A DNA stretch of 62,982 bases from JAVBKU01 sp031553875 (GTDB lineage: Bacteria > Bacteroidota > Bacteroidia > Bacteroidales > Rikenellaceae): positions 1-62,982 of the forward strand of contig JAVBKU010000010.1 of NCBI GenBank assembly GCA_031553875.1, written 5' to 3'. Positions 7,887-16,234 of this stretch are shown here, piece by piece. The first letter of the stretch is position 1. Each line of letters starts with the position of its first letter. A program made the translations under genes and the position numbers. Under the pieces are notes generated by a model. It worked only from the letters and a program-made list of their open reading frames with translations. It searched no databases and was not told the origin of the DNA.

Positions 7887-8612
7887 ATGAAAAGAATTGC
7901 ATCCATAATGCTGATAGCATTTGCCGCATTTCAGGCTTTGTCGGCCCGCTCCCCGGAGCAAAAATCACCCGCCCTGTTTTCAAGCGAGGTCGGTACATTC
8001 GACGCGGTGAGGTTGCCTTATCGTAAAGCTTTGATAGCCTCGGACAGCGTTGGCGGCAAACGCGCCCTTGTCCTCTATCTGCACGGCGGCCCAAGCCGGG
8101 GCGACGATAACGCTACCCAGATGAAAGAGGATGCTGTAGGCGTTATTTACGGGTATCTTAAAGATAAGGGCATTCGTTCGATCATGCTCGTCCCACAATG
8201 TCCCCTTGGGGACTCGTGGGGAGGAGCGCTGAACGGCACACTCAAGGAGCTTATCGACAGTTATGTCGAAAGCGGCGAGGTGGATGCCGACCATATCTAT
8301 ATCCTCGGCGGTTCTATGGGCGGCACGGGGACGTGGAGCATGGTATCCGACTATCCCGACCTCTTTGCTGCGGCGATGCCGGTTGCAGGCGCCCCCCTCT
8401 TAGCCGATGCCCTCTCTGTCGTGCCTACGCCGATCTACACGGTGATGGGAACGGATGACCATTTGATGAGCATTCCGGCAGTAAGCGAGTTCGTCGGAAA
8501 GTTGCAGGCTTTCGGTGGACGGGTCAAGCTCGACATCGAGCCGTGGGCGCACAAAAAGACCTGCACCGACAGCTATACCGCAGAGAGGCTCGATTGGGTT
8601 TTCAGTCACTAA
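7887..8612 (+). CDS. Secreted alpha/beta hydrolase (dienelactone hydrolase/esterase-like)
   Basis: A 241-residue protein with a signal peptide (about residues 1-20, FQALSA). The oxyanion region LYLHGGPSRG, the nucleophile elbow GGSMGG (Ser at about 143), a likely acid in GTDDHLM and a C-terminal His in WAHKKTC give a complete catalytic triad of the polyhydroxybutyrate-depolymerase/acyl-esterase type. It should act on an ester outside the cytoplasm; the substrate is unknown. It follows the two FGE-like genes by 25 bases, with no terminator between, so the three genes form one operon. Confidence 0.85.
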   Translation: MKRIASIMLIAFAAFQALSARSPEQKSPALFSSEVGTFDAVRLPYRKALIASDSVGGKRALVLYLHGGPSRGDDNATQMKEDAVGVIYGYLKDKGIRSIMLVPQCPLGDSWGGALNGTLKELIDSYVESGEVDADHIYILGGSMGGTGTWSMVSDYPDLFAAAMPVAGAPLLADALSVVPTPIYTVMGTDDHLMSIPAVSEFVGKLQAFGGRVKLDIEPWAHKKTCTDSYTAERLDWVFSH

Positions 8613-8758
8613 AACAAAAACAATATTTGCCATAGCACATCCTGATGATTTAGATGTACGCCGCGGTATTGAAAAATTGGTGCCCCATTTAAAATATATG
8701 GAGATTCGACATTTTTGGGTGTCGCCAACCGGTAAAGTAGAAGAGAGTTAATATTACA

Positions 8759-8792
8759 GCGTCCGTCACAATTAGTGGCGGACGTTTGTTTT
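8759..8792 (+). terminator. Terminator of the FGE-like/hydrolase operon
   Basis: The stem CGTCCGTCAC/GTGGCGGACG (8760-8784, loop AATTA) is followed by a T-rich run. The preceding 8613-8758 holds no gene I can support. Confidence 0.85.
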
Positions 8793-8841
8793 GTCGCGTA
8801 AAAACCGCAAAAAAGTATTAGGGGAAACCGATATTTATACA

Positions 8842-8849
8842 TATTTTTG
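8842..8849 (+). promoter_or_regulatory. Putative -7 element of the cstA-like gene
   Basis: TATTTTTG matches TAnnTTTG and lies 54 bases before the start codon. The -33 region is weak. Confidence 0.45.
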
Positions 8850-8902
8850 CGACCGTAACGTTTAGAAGAAGACCTTAGCCCAAACTTTAATCTCTAAGAT
8901 TT

Positions 8903-10744
8903 ATGGAAATATTCAACGGAATGAACGCGTTGACGCTGGTTTTTGCATCAGTGTTGATTTTCGCGATCGGGTACCGCCTCTACGGGGTGTTCCTCGCCAA
9001 TAAGGTGCTGCGTCTCAACGACAAGAACGTGACCCCGGCCATCAAGTACGCCGACGGACGCGACTACGTGGCTACCAATAAGAACGTGCTTTTCGGCCAC
9101 CATTTCGCTGCCATCGCCGCCGCAGGGCCGCTGGTGGGCCCGGTGCTTGCCGCGCAGTTCGGCTACCTGCCCGGAACGCTCTGGATACTTATCGGATGCG
9201 TGCTCGGCGGTGCTGTGCATGACCTCGTGACCCTCTTCGCCTCGCTTAGGCACAAGGGACAGAGCCTCGCCACCATCGCCTCCAAGGAGATCAGCCCCCT
9301 GACAGGCGCTGTGGCCGGTTTCGCCATCCTGTTCATCCTGGTGCTGACCCTCGCCGGTCTTTCGCTGGCCTGTATAGGCGCGATGCACGACGCTCCCTGG
9401 TCGCTGTTCACCGTCGTTATCACCATTCCCATAGCCATCCTGATGGGTGTGATCATGAAGTACCGCAATAACAGCGTGACCATAGCCAGTGTCCTGGGTG
9501 TGGCGCTCCTGGCTGCCGGTATCATCTTCGGCCATGAGCTCGCGCAGCTGGAGTGGTTCGGGTCGCTGTTCAGCTGGAACGTGAAGAGCCTCTCAATAGG
9601 TATTCCCATCTACGGCTTCTTCGCTTCGGTGTTGCCCGTGTGGCTGCTGCTCGTGCCGCGCGACTACCTCTCGACATATCTTAAAATAGGTACGATCCTG
9701 ATGCTCGCCCTGGGTATCATCTTCGTGCATCCCACGATACAGATGCCCGCCATCACCGAATTCGTCAAGGGCGGAGGTCCTGTGATCGGAGGTCCCGTGC
9801 TGCCGTTTATCTTTATAACCATAGCCTGCGGTGCTATCTCGGGTTTCCACGCTGTGGTGGCCACGGGTACCACACCCAAGATGATAAACAAGGAGAGGGA
9901 GATACTCTTCGTGGGTTACGGCGCGATGCTTGTCGAAGGCTTCGTGGCTATTATGGCCATGATCGCGGCCTGTACGCTGATGCCGGGCGACTACTTCGCT
10001 ATCAACACTCCCACGGCGGTTTATGATAGTTTCCTTGCGGCCCATCCCGACCTGGGTGCCGTAGACCTGCAGCACTTCATCGACCGTATCGGCGTCGACC
10101 TCCACGGTCGTACCGGCGGCGCGGTGTCGCTGGCGGTGGGTATGGCTCACATATTCGACAAGATACCCTATATGGATAAGCTGATGGCCTACTGGTACAA
10201 CTTTGCCATCATGTTCGAGGCGGTGTTCATCCTTACGGCTATCGATGCCGGTACGAGGGTGGGACGCTTCTTCCTCCAGGAAATGGTGGGCCGCGTGGTA
10301 CCCAAGTTCAACGATAAGAACTGGACTCCCGGTGTGTTGATAGTAAGCACGGCGTTCACATTCGCGTGGGGTTACCTCGTTTACACGGGTAATATCGCCA
10401 GCATATGGCCGTTGTTCGGGATAAGCAACCAGCTTCTGGCCGCTTGTGCGCTCATAATATGTACGACCATGCTGCTGAGGATGAACAAGGGCAAGTACGC
10501 CCTCTGTACGGCTATACCCGGCCTGTTCATGGTGGTGATAACCTTCTGGGCCGGATACCTGCAGATCACCAACCTGTATATTCCCAACGGGCAGTACCTG
10601 CTCGCCACGCTGGCGGTTGTGGCCCTGACGCTGATGACATTCGTGTTCGTGGGCGCGTTCCGCAAGTGGGGGCAGCTCATGAAGATCAAGACCACCGTAA
10701 CCGACGAGTACGGCGATCAGGTGAAAGAGCTGGTGGCCGAGTAA
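8903..10744 (+). CDS. cstA: CstA-family transporter (carbon starvation protein A)
   Basis: A 613-residue inner membrane protein with roughly 16 to 18 hydrophobic helices. It begins with the family signature region (YADGRDYVATNKNVLFGHHF, then AAAGPLVGP) and contains FHAVVATGTTPKMI and WPLFGISNQLLA, all diagnostic of CstA. Characterised enterobacterial members import peptides or pyruvate; the substrate here is not known. It is a single gene with its own candidate promoter and terminator. Codon use is GC-rich like its neighbours. Confidence 0.92.
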   Translation: MEIFNGMNALTLVFASVLIFAIGYRLYGVFLANKVLRLNDKNVTPAIKYADGRDYVATNKNVLFGHHFAAIAAAGPLVGPVLAAQFGYLPGTLWILIGCVLGGAVHDLVTLFASLRHKGQSLATIASKEISPLTGAVAGFAILFILVLTLAGLSLACIGAMHDAPWSLFTVVITIPIAILMGVIMKYRNNSVTIASVLGVALLAAGIIFGHELAQLEWFGSLFSWNVKSLSIGIPIYGFFASVLPVWLLLVPRDYLSTYLKIGTILMLALGIIFVHPTIQMPAITEFVKGGGPVIGGPVLPFIFITIACGAISGFHAVVATGTTPKMINKEREILFVGYGAMLVEGFVAIMAMIAACTLMPGDYFAINTPTAVYDSFLAAHPDLGAVDLQHFIDRIGVDLHGRTGGAVSLAVGMAHIFDKIPYMDKLMAYWYNFAIMFEAVFILTAIDAGTRVGRFFLQEMVGRVVPKFNDKNWTPGVLIVSTAFTFAWGYLVYTGNIASIWPLFGISNQLLAACALIICTTMLLRMNKGKYALCTAIPGLFMVVITFWAGYLQITNLYIPNGQYLLATLAVVALTLMTFVFVGAFRKWGQLMKIKTTVTDEYGDQVKELVAE

Positions 10745-10768
10745 GGTCTTATGTATTTTAAATTATAG

Positions 10769-10803
10769 GTTTGGGCCGGTGCGTTGCGCCGGCCCAAACT
10801 CGT
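10769..10803 (+). terminator. Terminator of the cstA-like gene
   Basis: The perfect stem GTTTGGGCCGGTGC/GCGCCGGCCCAAAC is followed by a short T-rich stretch. Confidence 0.85.
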
Positions 10804-10862
10804 TTCAAGCGGTGCCGTGGGATGAAAAGTTATGCCTGCCACCCCCGGCATGAGCGTTATTA

Positions 10863-10894
10863 TTTGCGCGAGGGCGAAAAAATTATCATATTTG
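10863..10894 (+). promoter_or_regulatory. Putative promoter of the ALAS gene
   Basis: TTTG at 10,863-10,866, a 20-base spacer and CATATTTG (one mismatch to TAnnTTTG) at 10,887-10,894, about 100 bases before the start codon. ALAS thus appears to have its own promoter. Confidence 0.5.
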
Positions 10895-10992
10895 CATGTT
10901 GTAACGGTTGGTTTTGCCGTTAGAAGATAGCCCGCGCGGATCGTCCGCCGCCCGTACAACTGCGGGATTAAGAGGGCTAAAGATTTGCAGCG

Positions 10993-12201
10993 ATGGATTA
11001 TAACTCCTTTTTCCACATAGCCATAGACAAGCTCAACGAAGAGAAACGCTACCGCGTTTTCACCGACGTCGAGCGCACTCCCGGGGATTTTCCCGAGGCC
11101 CTGTGGCATTCCCCCGAAGGAGCGAGGAGGATAGTTATCTGGTGTTCCAACGACTACCTTGGTATCGGACAGAAGAAGGAGATAATCGAAGCGATGAACC
11201 GCGCGGCCTCGCATTACGGCGTGGGTGCGGGCGGTACGCGCAATATCTCCGGCAACAGCCACGCGATAGTGGAGCTCGAGCGGGAATTGGCCGGGTTACA
11301 CGGCAAGGAGGGGGCGCTGGTGTTCACCTCCGGCTATGTATCCAACCAGACCGGTATCTCGACCATCGCCCAGCTTATCCCCGGATGTCTCATACTTTCC
11401 GACGCCTATAACCACAACTCGATGATCGAGGGTGTGCGCCGCGCCGGATGCGAGAAGATAATATTCCGCCACAACGACCTTGCCCATCTCGAGACCCTGC
11501 TCAGGGAAGCGGGCGATAGGCCCAAGCTGATAGTGTTCGAGAGTATCTACTCGATGGACGGCGACAGGGCTCCCATAAACGAAATATGCGACCTGGCCGA
11601 GCGCTACGGCGCGATGACCTACCTCGACGAGGTGCATGCCGTGGGTATGTACGGCGAACATGGCGGCGGGGTGGCCGAAGAGTGCGGTGCGATGGGGCGC
11701 GTGAATGTCATAGAGGGTACGCTCGGCAAGGCTTTCGGCGTGATGGGTGGATATATCGCCGCCGATGCCGTCGTTATCGACGCCGTGCGCAGTTACGCTC
11801 CCGGATTCATATTTACCACGGCCCTGCCTCCGGCAGTGGCGGTAGCGGCGACCGAATCGGTGAAATATTTGCGCCGTTCCTCGAAGGAGAGGGAGGGCCA
11901 AAGGGCCCAGGTGCGCAAGACTAAAGAGGCCCTGGATGCCGCCGGGATACCAACGATGCCCACCAATACCCATGTGATACCTATCATGGTGGGCGATTCG
12001 GAGCAGTGTAAGGCCGCGAGCCAGAGGCTTCTCGATAAGCACGGAATATATATACAGCCCATAAATTACCCTACCGTGCCGCGCGGCACCGAGCGCCTGA
12101 GGATCACCCCCACGCCCATGCACACCCAGGCGCATATAGACCACCTGGTTTCCGCTCTTGCGGAAGTGTGGGAGGCGCTGGGGTTGAAACAGGGAAGGTA
12201 G
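10993..12201 (+). CDS. hemA: 5-aminolevulinate synthase (Shemin pathway)
   Basis: A 402-residue PLP enzyme that condenses glycine and succinyl-CoA to 5-aminolevulinate, the first tetrapyrrole precursor. Family members with the same fold (Kbl, BioF, SPT) are excluded by ALAS-specific residues: R21 in KRYRVF, the GGTRNISG motif (T82, R83, N84, I85), H141 in YNHNSMIEG, the PLP lysine K246 in EGTLGKAFGV, and PRGTERLR near 363-370. Similarity to alphaproteobacterial ALAS is visible along the whole length, and no mitochondrial presequence or heme regulatory motif is present. It is convergent with the other heme genes and has its own terminator. Finding ALAS in Bacteroidetes is unexpected; transfer is likely but not proven. 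Confidence 0.93.
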   Translation: MDYNSFFHIAIDKLNEEKRYRVFTDVERTPGDFPEALWHSPEGARRIVIWCSNDYLGIGQKKEIIEAMNRAASHYGVGAGGTRNISGNSHAIVELERELAGLHGKEGALVFTSGYVSNQTGISTIAQLIPGCLILSDAYNHNSMIEGVRRAGCEKIIFRHNDLAHLETLLREAGDRPKLIVFESIYSMDGDRAPINEICDLAERYGAMTYLDEVHAVGMYGEHGGGVAEECGAMGRVNVIEGTLGKAFGVMGGYIAADAVVIDAVRSYAPGFIFTTALPPAVAVAATESVKYLRRSSKEREGQRAQVRKTKEALDAAGIPTMPTNTHVIPIMVGDSEQCKAASQRLLDKHGIYIQPINYPTVPRGTERLRITPTPMHTQAHIDHLVSALAEVWEALGLKQGR

Positions 12202-12230
12202 TGACGATATCACGGGATAAATTAGAATAA

Positions 12231-12271
12231 AAACAATTAGGCCGGAGCATTTGCTTCGGCCTAATTGTTTT
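12231..12271 (+). terminator. Strong terminator of the ALAS gene
   Basis: The stem AACAATTAGGCCG/CGGCCTAATTGTT is followed by a T-run. Confidence 0.92.
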
Positions 12272-12347
12272 GCTACTTCGAGTTACAAACTTGACGGGAC
12301 CTTCCGTTTACGGCAGTGATCTATGCCGCCCTTTCAGACGTTAGTCT

Positions 12348-12435
12348 GCAGCCAGCGATGGGATGAAATAAGTCGTAGGCGTTTTTAGCCCTTCGCCTGG
12401 GGTGGTTGCGGGCTAACATCCTTGTGTAACAAGGA
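12348..12435 (-). ncRNA. Structured 3' element, copy C (hairpin plus pseudoknot-like fold)
   Basis: Read on the minus strand, the element starts 46 bases after the hemN stop. P1 is TCCTTGT/ACAAGGA with a 3-base loop. P2 is TAGCCC/GGGCTA around an 18-base loop that starts with GCAACCA. The downstream TGGCTGC (plus 12,348-12,354) can pair with that loop start, with one mismatch, to make a pseudoknot. Copies A (52,733-52,825) and B (54,763-54,839) share the order, the 18-base loop and its CCACCC...GGCG core, with compensatory stem changes. It could be an RNA element or a small mobile repeat. Confidence 0.6.
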
Positions 12436-12481
12436 CGAAGACGTTGTTTTAAGTATTGCCGTCGACTGTATCCTATCAACG

Positions 12482-13852
12482 TTAGACACTCCTCGAAAAC
12501 CGCCTCCTGTCCCTCTGAAGCAGGGGGTCGAGGGCGGCGGCCACGTTGCGGGTAAAGGTGCGGCCCATATCCGTGATACGAATACCTTCTTCCGTACAGA
12601 CTACGATACCGTCGTCGGCGAAACCTTTCAGGCGCGACGCGTCATAACCGAGTAAGGCCTTGAGTTCGGCTGCCGTACGCCCTGTTTCCGAAGCCATTTT
12701 ACCCCATCCGAGGCGGTTGTTGCACATAAGTTCGGTCAGCATCGTGCGTATAGCCTTCTCGTCGGGAGAGAGCAGATAGCCCTTGACGGTAGCGGCGCGG
12801 CCGGCGTTCACGGCCTCTATATAGTCGGGTATCGACTTGGTGTTCTGCGCGTAGCAACTCTCCATCTGGCTTATACCCGATACCCCGAAGGCGTACACCT
12901 GCCCTGTTGTGCGGCGTGTACAGTAGCCCTGAAAGTTTCGGTGGAGCGTGCCGCCGGTCTGCGCCTCGTAGAGCTCGTCCTGGGGCAATACATAGTGGTC
13001 GATGCCTATAGCCTCGTAACCGCCGGAAGTGAGCAGGTCGCGGGCCGCAAGGTACATTGCCGTCTTGGCCTGCGCGTCGGGCAGGCCAGCCTTTTCGAGA
13101 ATCATCTGGTTCTTGTTCACCCACGGCACATGGGCGTAGGAGAAGGTCACCAGGCGATCCGGGTGTATCTCCAGGGCCTTGCGTATCGTGTCGCTGAAGC
13201 CCTCCACGCTCTGCCCGGGCAGGCCGTAGATAAAGTCGAGGTTCACGGCCATGTCTGGACGTCCGTCCCTGAGCAACTTCACTATTTCACCCACGGGCAT
13301 AGCCGGTTCGCTGCGGTTGACCGTGCGCAGGACAGCGGTGTCGAAGTCCTGTATCCCGAGGCTGAAACGGTTGAATCCCGCCTGTTTAAGCCCCTCGATA
13401 TATTCGGGCGTGAGCAGGGCGGGGTGGCACTCTATGGCTATCTCCGGCGAGTCTATCGTCCGGAATAACGAGAGAGCGTGGCGGTTGAGGTCGGCGAGCT
13501 GGGTGGTCGAGAGTGTGTTGGGAGTCCCGCCGCCGTAATGTATCTGGGCGATGCGGCGCGAGGGGTCGAGCCGCGAAAGGATCATGGTCATCTCCCGCTT
13601 CATGGCCTCTACATAGGCATCCACAATATTTTGCGGAGCCTTCGGGTAGGAGTTGCATCCACAGTAGTAGCACAGCTTCTCGCAGAACGGCACGTGGATA
13701 TATATCGATATATGGCTGCTGCCCTGAGAGTTCGACCCATCCACCTCGCGTAGGTAATCCGCGGGGGTGAACTCCTCCGTGAAGTAGTTTGCGGGGGGAT
13801 ATGCCGTATAGCGGGGAGTCGGCGTGTCGTATTTTGCTATCAGGGAGAGCAT
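12482..13852 (-). CDS. hemN: Oxygen-independent coproporphyrinogen III oxidase
   Basis: A 456-residue radical SAM enzyme that decarboxylates coproporphyrinogen III to protoporphyrinogen IX without oxygen. The N-terminus KYDTPTPRYTAYP is typical of true HemN, and HVPFCEKLCYYCGCN gives the iron-sulfur cysteines C57, C61 and C64 plus the extra C66. YGGGTPNTL and NLDFIYGLPGQ follow, then a full C-terminal HemN domain. These features separate it from the HemW/HemZ relatives. It is the last gene of the hemCDEBN run, 15 bases after hemB, and is followed by structured element C. Confidence 0.95.
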   Translation of the reverse strand: MLSLIAKYDTPTPRYTAYPPANYFTEEFTPADYLREVDGSNSQGSSHISIYIHVPFCEKLCYYCGCNSYPKAPQNIVDAYVEAMKREMTMILSRLDPSRRIAQIHYGGGTPNTLSTTQLADLNRHALSLFRTIDSPEIAIECHPALLTPEYIEGLKQAGFNRFSLGIQDFDTAVLRTVNRSEPAMPVGEIVKLLRDGRPDMAVNLDFIYGLPGQSVEGFSDTIRKALEIHPDRLVTFSYAHVPWVNKNQMILEKAGLPDAQAKTAMYLAARDLLTSGGYEAIGIDHYVLPQDELYEAQTGGTLHRNFQGYCTRRTTGQVYAFGVSGISQMESCYAQNTKSIPDYIEAVNAGRAATVKGYLLSPDEKAIRTMLTELMCNNRLGWGKMASETGRTAAELKALLGYDASRLKGFADDGIVVCTEEGIRITDMGRTFTRNVAAALDPLLQRDRRRFSRSV

Positions 13853-13867
13853 CTGGGGGCGGGTAGG

Positions 13868-14845
13868 TTATTTGTTGAGCAGCAGGGCTATATCCTTGGC
13901 AAAGTAGGTAGCGATAAGGTCGGCTCCGGCGCGCTTTATGGCGGTGGTGCTTTCAAGGATGGCCTTGCTCTCGTCGAGCCAGCCCATTTTGGCCGCGGCC
14001 TTTATCATGGCGTACTCGCCGCTCACGTGGTAGGCGCTCACGGGAACGTCTACGGCGTCGCGCACTTCGCGTATGATATCCAGGTTGGTCATAGCGGGCT
14101 TTATCATCACTATGTCGGCACCCTCTTCCACGTCCATAAGGGTTTCCTTTATGGCTTCGCGGCGGTTGGCGGGATCCATCTGGTAGGTCTTCTTGTCGCC
14201 GAAGCCGGGTGCGCTGTCCAGAGCGTCGCGGAACGGGCCGTAGAAGCACGAGGCGTATTTGGCGCTGTAGCTCAGGATGCCGGTATGCGTGAAGTTATTT
14301 TCCTCCAAGGCTTCGCGGATAGCGCCGATACGACCGTCCATCATATCGCTGGGGGCTATGAAATCGGCTCCGGCCGCGGCATGGCTCAGGCTCATCTTTA
14401 CCAACGCCTCGACGGTCTGGTCGTTGACTATTTCGCCGTCGATCACAATGCCGTCATGTCCATAGATGGAGTAGGGATCGAGGGCCACGTCGGTCATCAC
14501 CACCATTCCCGGCACGGCCTCCTTGATGGCCTTGATGCTCCTCTGCATCAATCCGTCCGGATTCCACGCCTCCTTGCCGGTATTGTCTTTAGTGCTGTCT
14601 TCTGCTTTCACGAATATCAGTACGGCCTTTATGCCCAGGTCCCACAGCTCTTTGACCATCTTTACGGTGAGATCGAGCGAGTAGCGGTAATAGCCGGGCA
14701 TCGAGGGTATTTCGATCTTCACATCCTTGCCCTCGTCGACAAATATGGGAGCCATAAGGTCGTTGACACTCAGGCATGTTTCGGCCACCAAGCTCCTAAC
14801 GGATGGTGTGCGCCTCAATATTCTGTTCCTTCTCTGCAAATACAT
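13868..14845 (-). CDS. hemB: Porphobilinogen synthase (5-aminolevulinate dehydratase)
   Basis: A 325-residue cytosolic enzyme that joins two 5-aminolevulinate molecules into porphobilinogen. The two active-site lysines are visible: K196 in SYSAKYASCFYGPF and K249 in MIKPAMTN. The metal-site segment at about 119-132 reads DVALDPYSIYGHDG, with Asp and Ala where zinc enzymes have cysteines, so this is the magnesium-type, zinc-independent class. It is separated from hemE by 345 bases that contain an R1 repeat whose lead begins about 20 bases upstream of the start codon. It is cotranscribed with hemN. Confidence 0.96.
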   Translation of the reverse strand: MYLQRRNRILRRTPSVRSLVAETCLSVNDLMAPIFVDEGKDVKIEIPSMPGYYRYSLDLTVKMVKELWDLGIKAVLIFVKAEDSTKDNTGKEAWNPDGLMQRSIKAIKEAVPGMVVMTDVALDPYSIYGHDGIVIDGEIVNDQTVEALVKMSLSHAAAGADFIAPSDMMDGRIGAIREALEENNFTHTGILSYSAKYASCFYGPFRDALDSAPGFGDKKTYQMDPANRREAIKETLMDVEEGADIVMIKPAMTNLDIIREVRDAVDVPVSAYHVSGEYAMIKAAAKMGWLDESKAILESTTAIKRAGADLIATYFAKDIALLLNK

Positions 14846-14865
14846 ATGCTTGCGTTTAAGGTTTA

Positions 14866-15116
14866 ATATACGGTTTTACGTTAGTTTTCGCCTTCGGCGA
14901 CCTACTTTTAGCTTCGCTTTCATTTCTCGCGACTCGGCATAGCCCGCAAGCGGCCTCTGTCCTCACTGCTCGAAATGTTATCATCGCCCTAAAAGTAGGC
15001 AAAAGGTCTAGCCGCGTCTTCTGCCGGGGTCTCTTCCGGGAGCTTCCCTCGTTACACGATAACTGAGGGCGATCTCCCTCATGAGACCTATTCCCGGCAG
15101 AAGCCAGAAGCGGCGA
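14866..15116 (+). repeat. R1 structured repeat, copy b (long form), inside the heme operon
   Basis: Nearly identical to copy a at 158-411, including the long-form insert (about 14,915-14,985) and the long nested hairpin (about 15,010-15,115). It sits between hemE and hemB on the strand opposite to transcription, leaving both genes intact. The remaining gap 15,117-15,190 holds nothing else I recognise. Confidence 0.85.
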
Positions 15117-15190
15117 TTACTTTTCTGCTCGGAGGCTTTTTGATAACCACAATTATTATCGGCTTGATGTATTTATATGTTAGTATCTTA

Positions 15191-16231
15191 TTATTTCTTA
15201 CGCCGTTCAAAAGCGTGCACCGTATCCACGAATGCCTTCACATGGTCGACGGGAATGTCGGGAAGTATGCCGTGCCCCAGGTTGGCGATATGTCCGCCGC
15301 CGCTGAAGCCGCGGAGCATGGTTTCAGTTTCCTTTACGATTTCCGGGATTGGGGCGTAAAGTTTAGCGGGGTCGAGATTACCTTGCAGGGCCACTCTGCC
15401 TCCGGCCATCCTGCGCGCCTCTTCGGGGGTTATACACCAGTCGACGCCGAGCGCGGCGGCCCCGGTGGATGCCATATTCCCGAGCGAGTGCCACGCCCCC
15501 TTGGCGAATATTATCACCGGGACGCTGTCGCCCAATGCGGCGACTATCTGCCTGATATATTTCAATGATATATCCTCGAAATCTTTCGGGCCTAATAGTC
15601 CGCCCCAGCTGTCGAAGATCTGTATCACGTCGGCGCCGGCCTCCACTTGTGCGCGGAGGTAGGCGATGGTGGTATCGGTTATCATTTGCAGGAGGCGGTG
15701 GGCGGCCTCAGGCTGGGTATAACAGAAGGCCTTGGCCTTGTCGAACGACTTCGATCCCTTGCCCTGCACCATGTAGCATAGTATCGTCCACGGCGCCCCG
15801 GCGAAGCCGATAAGCGGTACGCGGCCTGCTAACTCCTGTTTGATAAGTTTTATCGCGTCGAAGACATAGCCGAGAGTTTCGTTAACGTCCGGCACGCGTA
15901 TCCGTCCGAGGTCCGCGGCGCTTTTTATCGGGTCGGGCAGTACGGGCCCAACGTGCTCGATCAACTGCACCTCCATGCCCATGGCATCGGGTACCACGAG
16001 GATGTCGGAGAAGAGGATGGCGGCGTCGACGCCGATGATGTCTACCGGCTGTAGGGTGATCTCGCAGGCCAACTCCGGGGTCTTGCAGCGCTCGAAAAAG
16101 GTGTACTTATCCCTCAAAATCCTGTACTCGGGCAGGTACCGACCCGCTTGACGCATTATCCACACGGGGACGCGCTCCGTGTTTTCGCCGCGCAGTGTCC
16201 TTAGTATCAGGTCATTTTTTATCGTTTCCAT
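15191..16231 (-). CDS. hemE: Uroporphyrinogen decarboxylase
   Basis: A 346-residue cytosolic enzyme that removes four carboxyl groups from uroporphyrinogen III to give coproporphyrinogen III. The signature WIMRQAGRYLPEYR is near the N-terminus. The substrate-binding segments ILFSDILVVPDAMG and GFAGAPWT and the later FDSWGGLLGP are all present, and the length is normal for the family. It begins 3 bases after the hemD stop, so the two are translationally coupled. Confidence 0.96.
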   Translation of the reverse strand: METIKNDLILRTLRGENTERVPVWIMRQAGRYLPEYRILRDKYTFFERCKTPELACEITLQPVDIIGVDAAILFSDILVVPDAMGMEVQLIEHVGPVLPDPIKSAADLGRIRVPDVNETLGYVFDAIKLIKQELAGRVPLIGFAGAPWTILCYMVQGKGSKSFDKAKAFCYTQPEAAHRLLQMITDTTIAYLRAQVEAGADVIQIFDSWGGLLGPKDFEDISLKYIRQIVAALGDSVPVIIFAKGAWHSLGNMASTGAAALGVDWCITPEEARRMAGGRVALQGNLDPAKLYAPIPEIVKETETMLRGFSGGGHIANLGHGILPDIPVDHVKAFVDTVHAFERRKK

Positions 16232-16234
16232 GCC

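Noticed and set aside
8613..8751. Short stretch after the hydrolase that could encode AHPDD, reminiscent of PIG-L deacetylases
   Set aside because: Only about 45 codons, overlapping the hydrolase gene in another frame, with no further family similarity.
10993..12201. Assignment as glycine C-acetyltransferase (Kbl) or AONS (BioF)
   Set aside because: The GGTRNISG motif, R21 and PRGTERLR are ALAS-specific, and the neighbours are heme genes.
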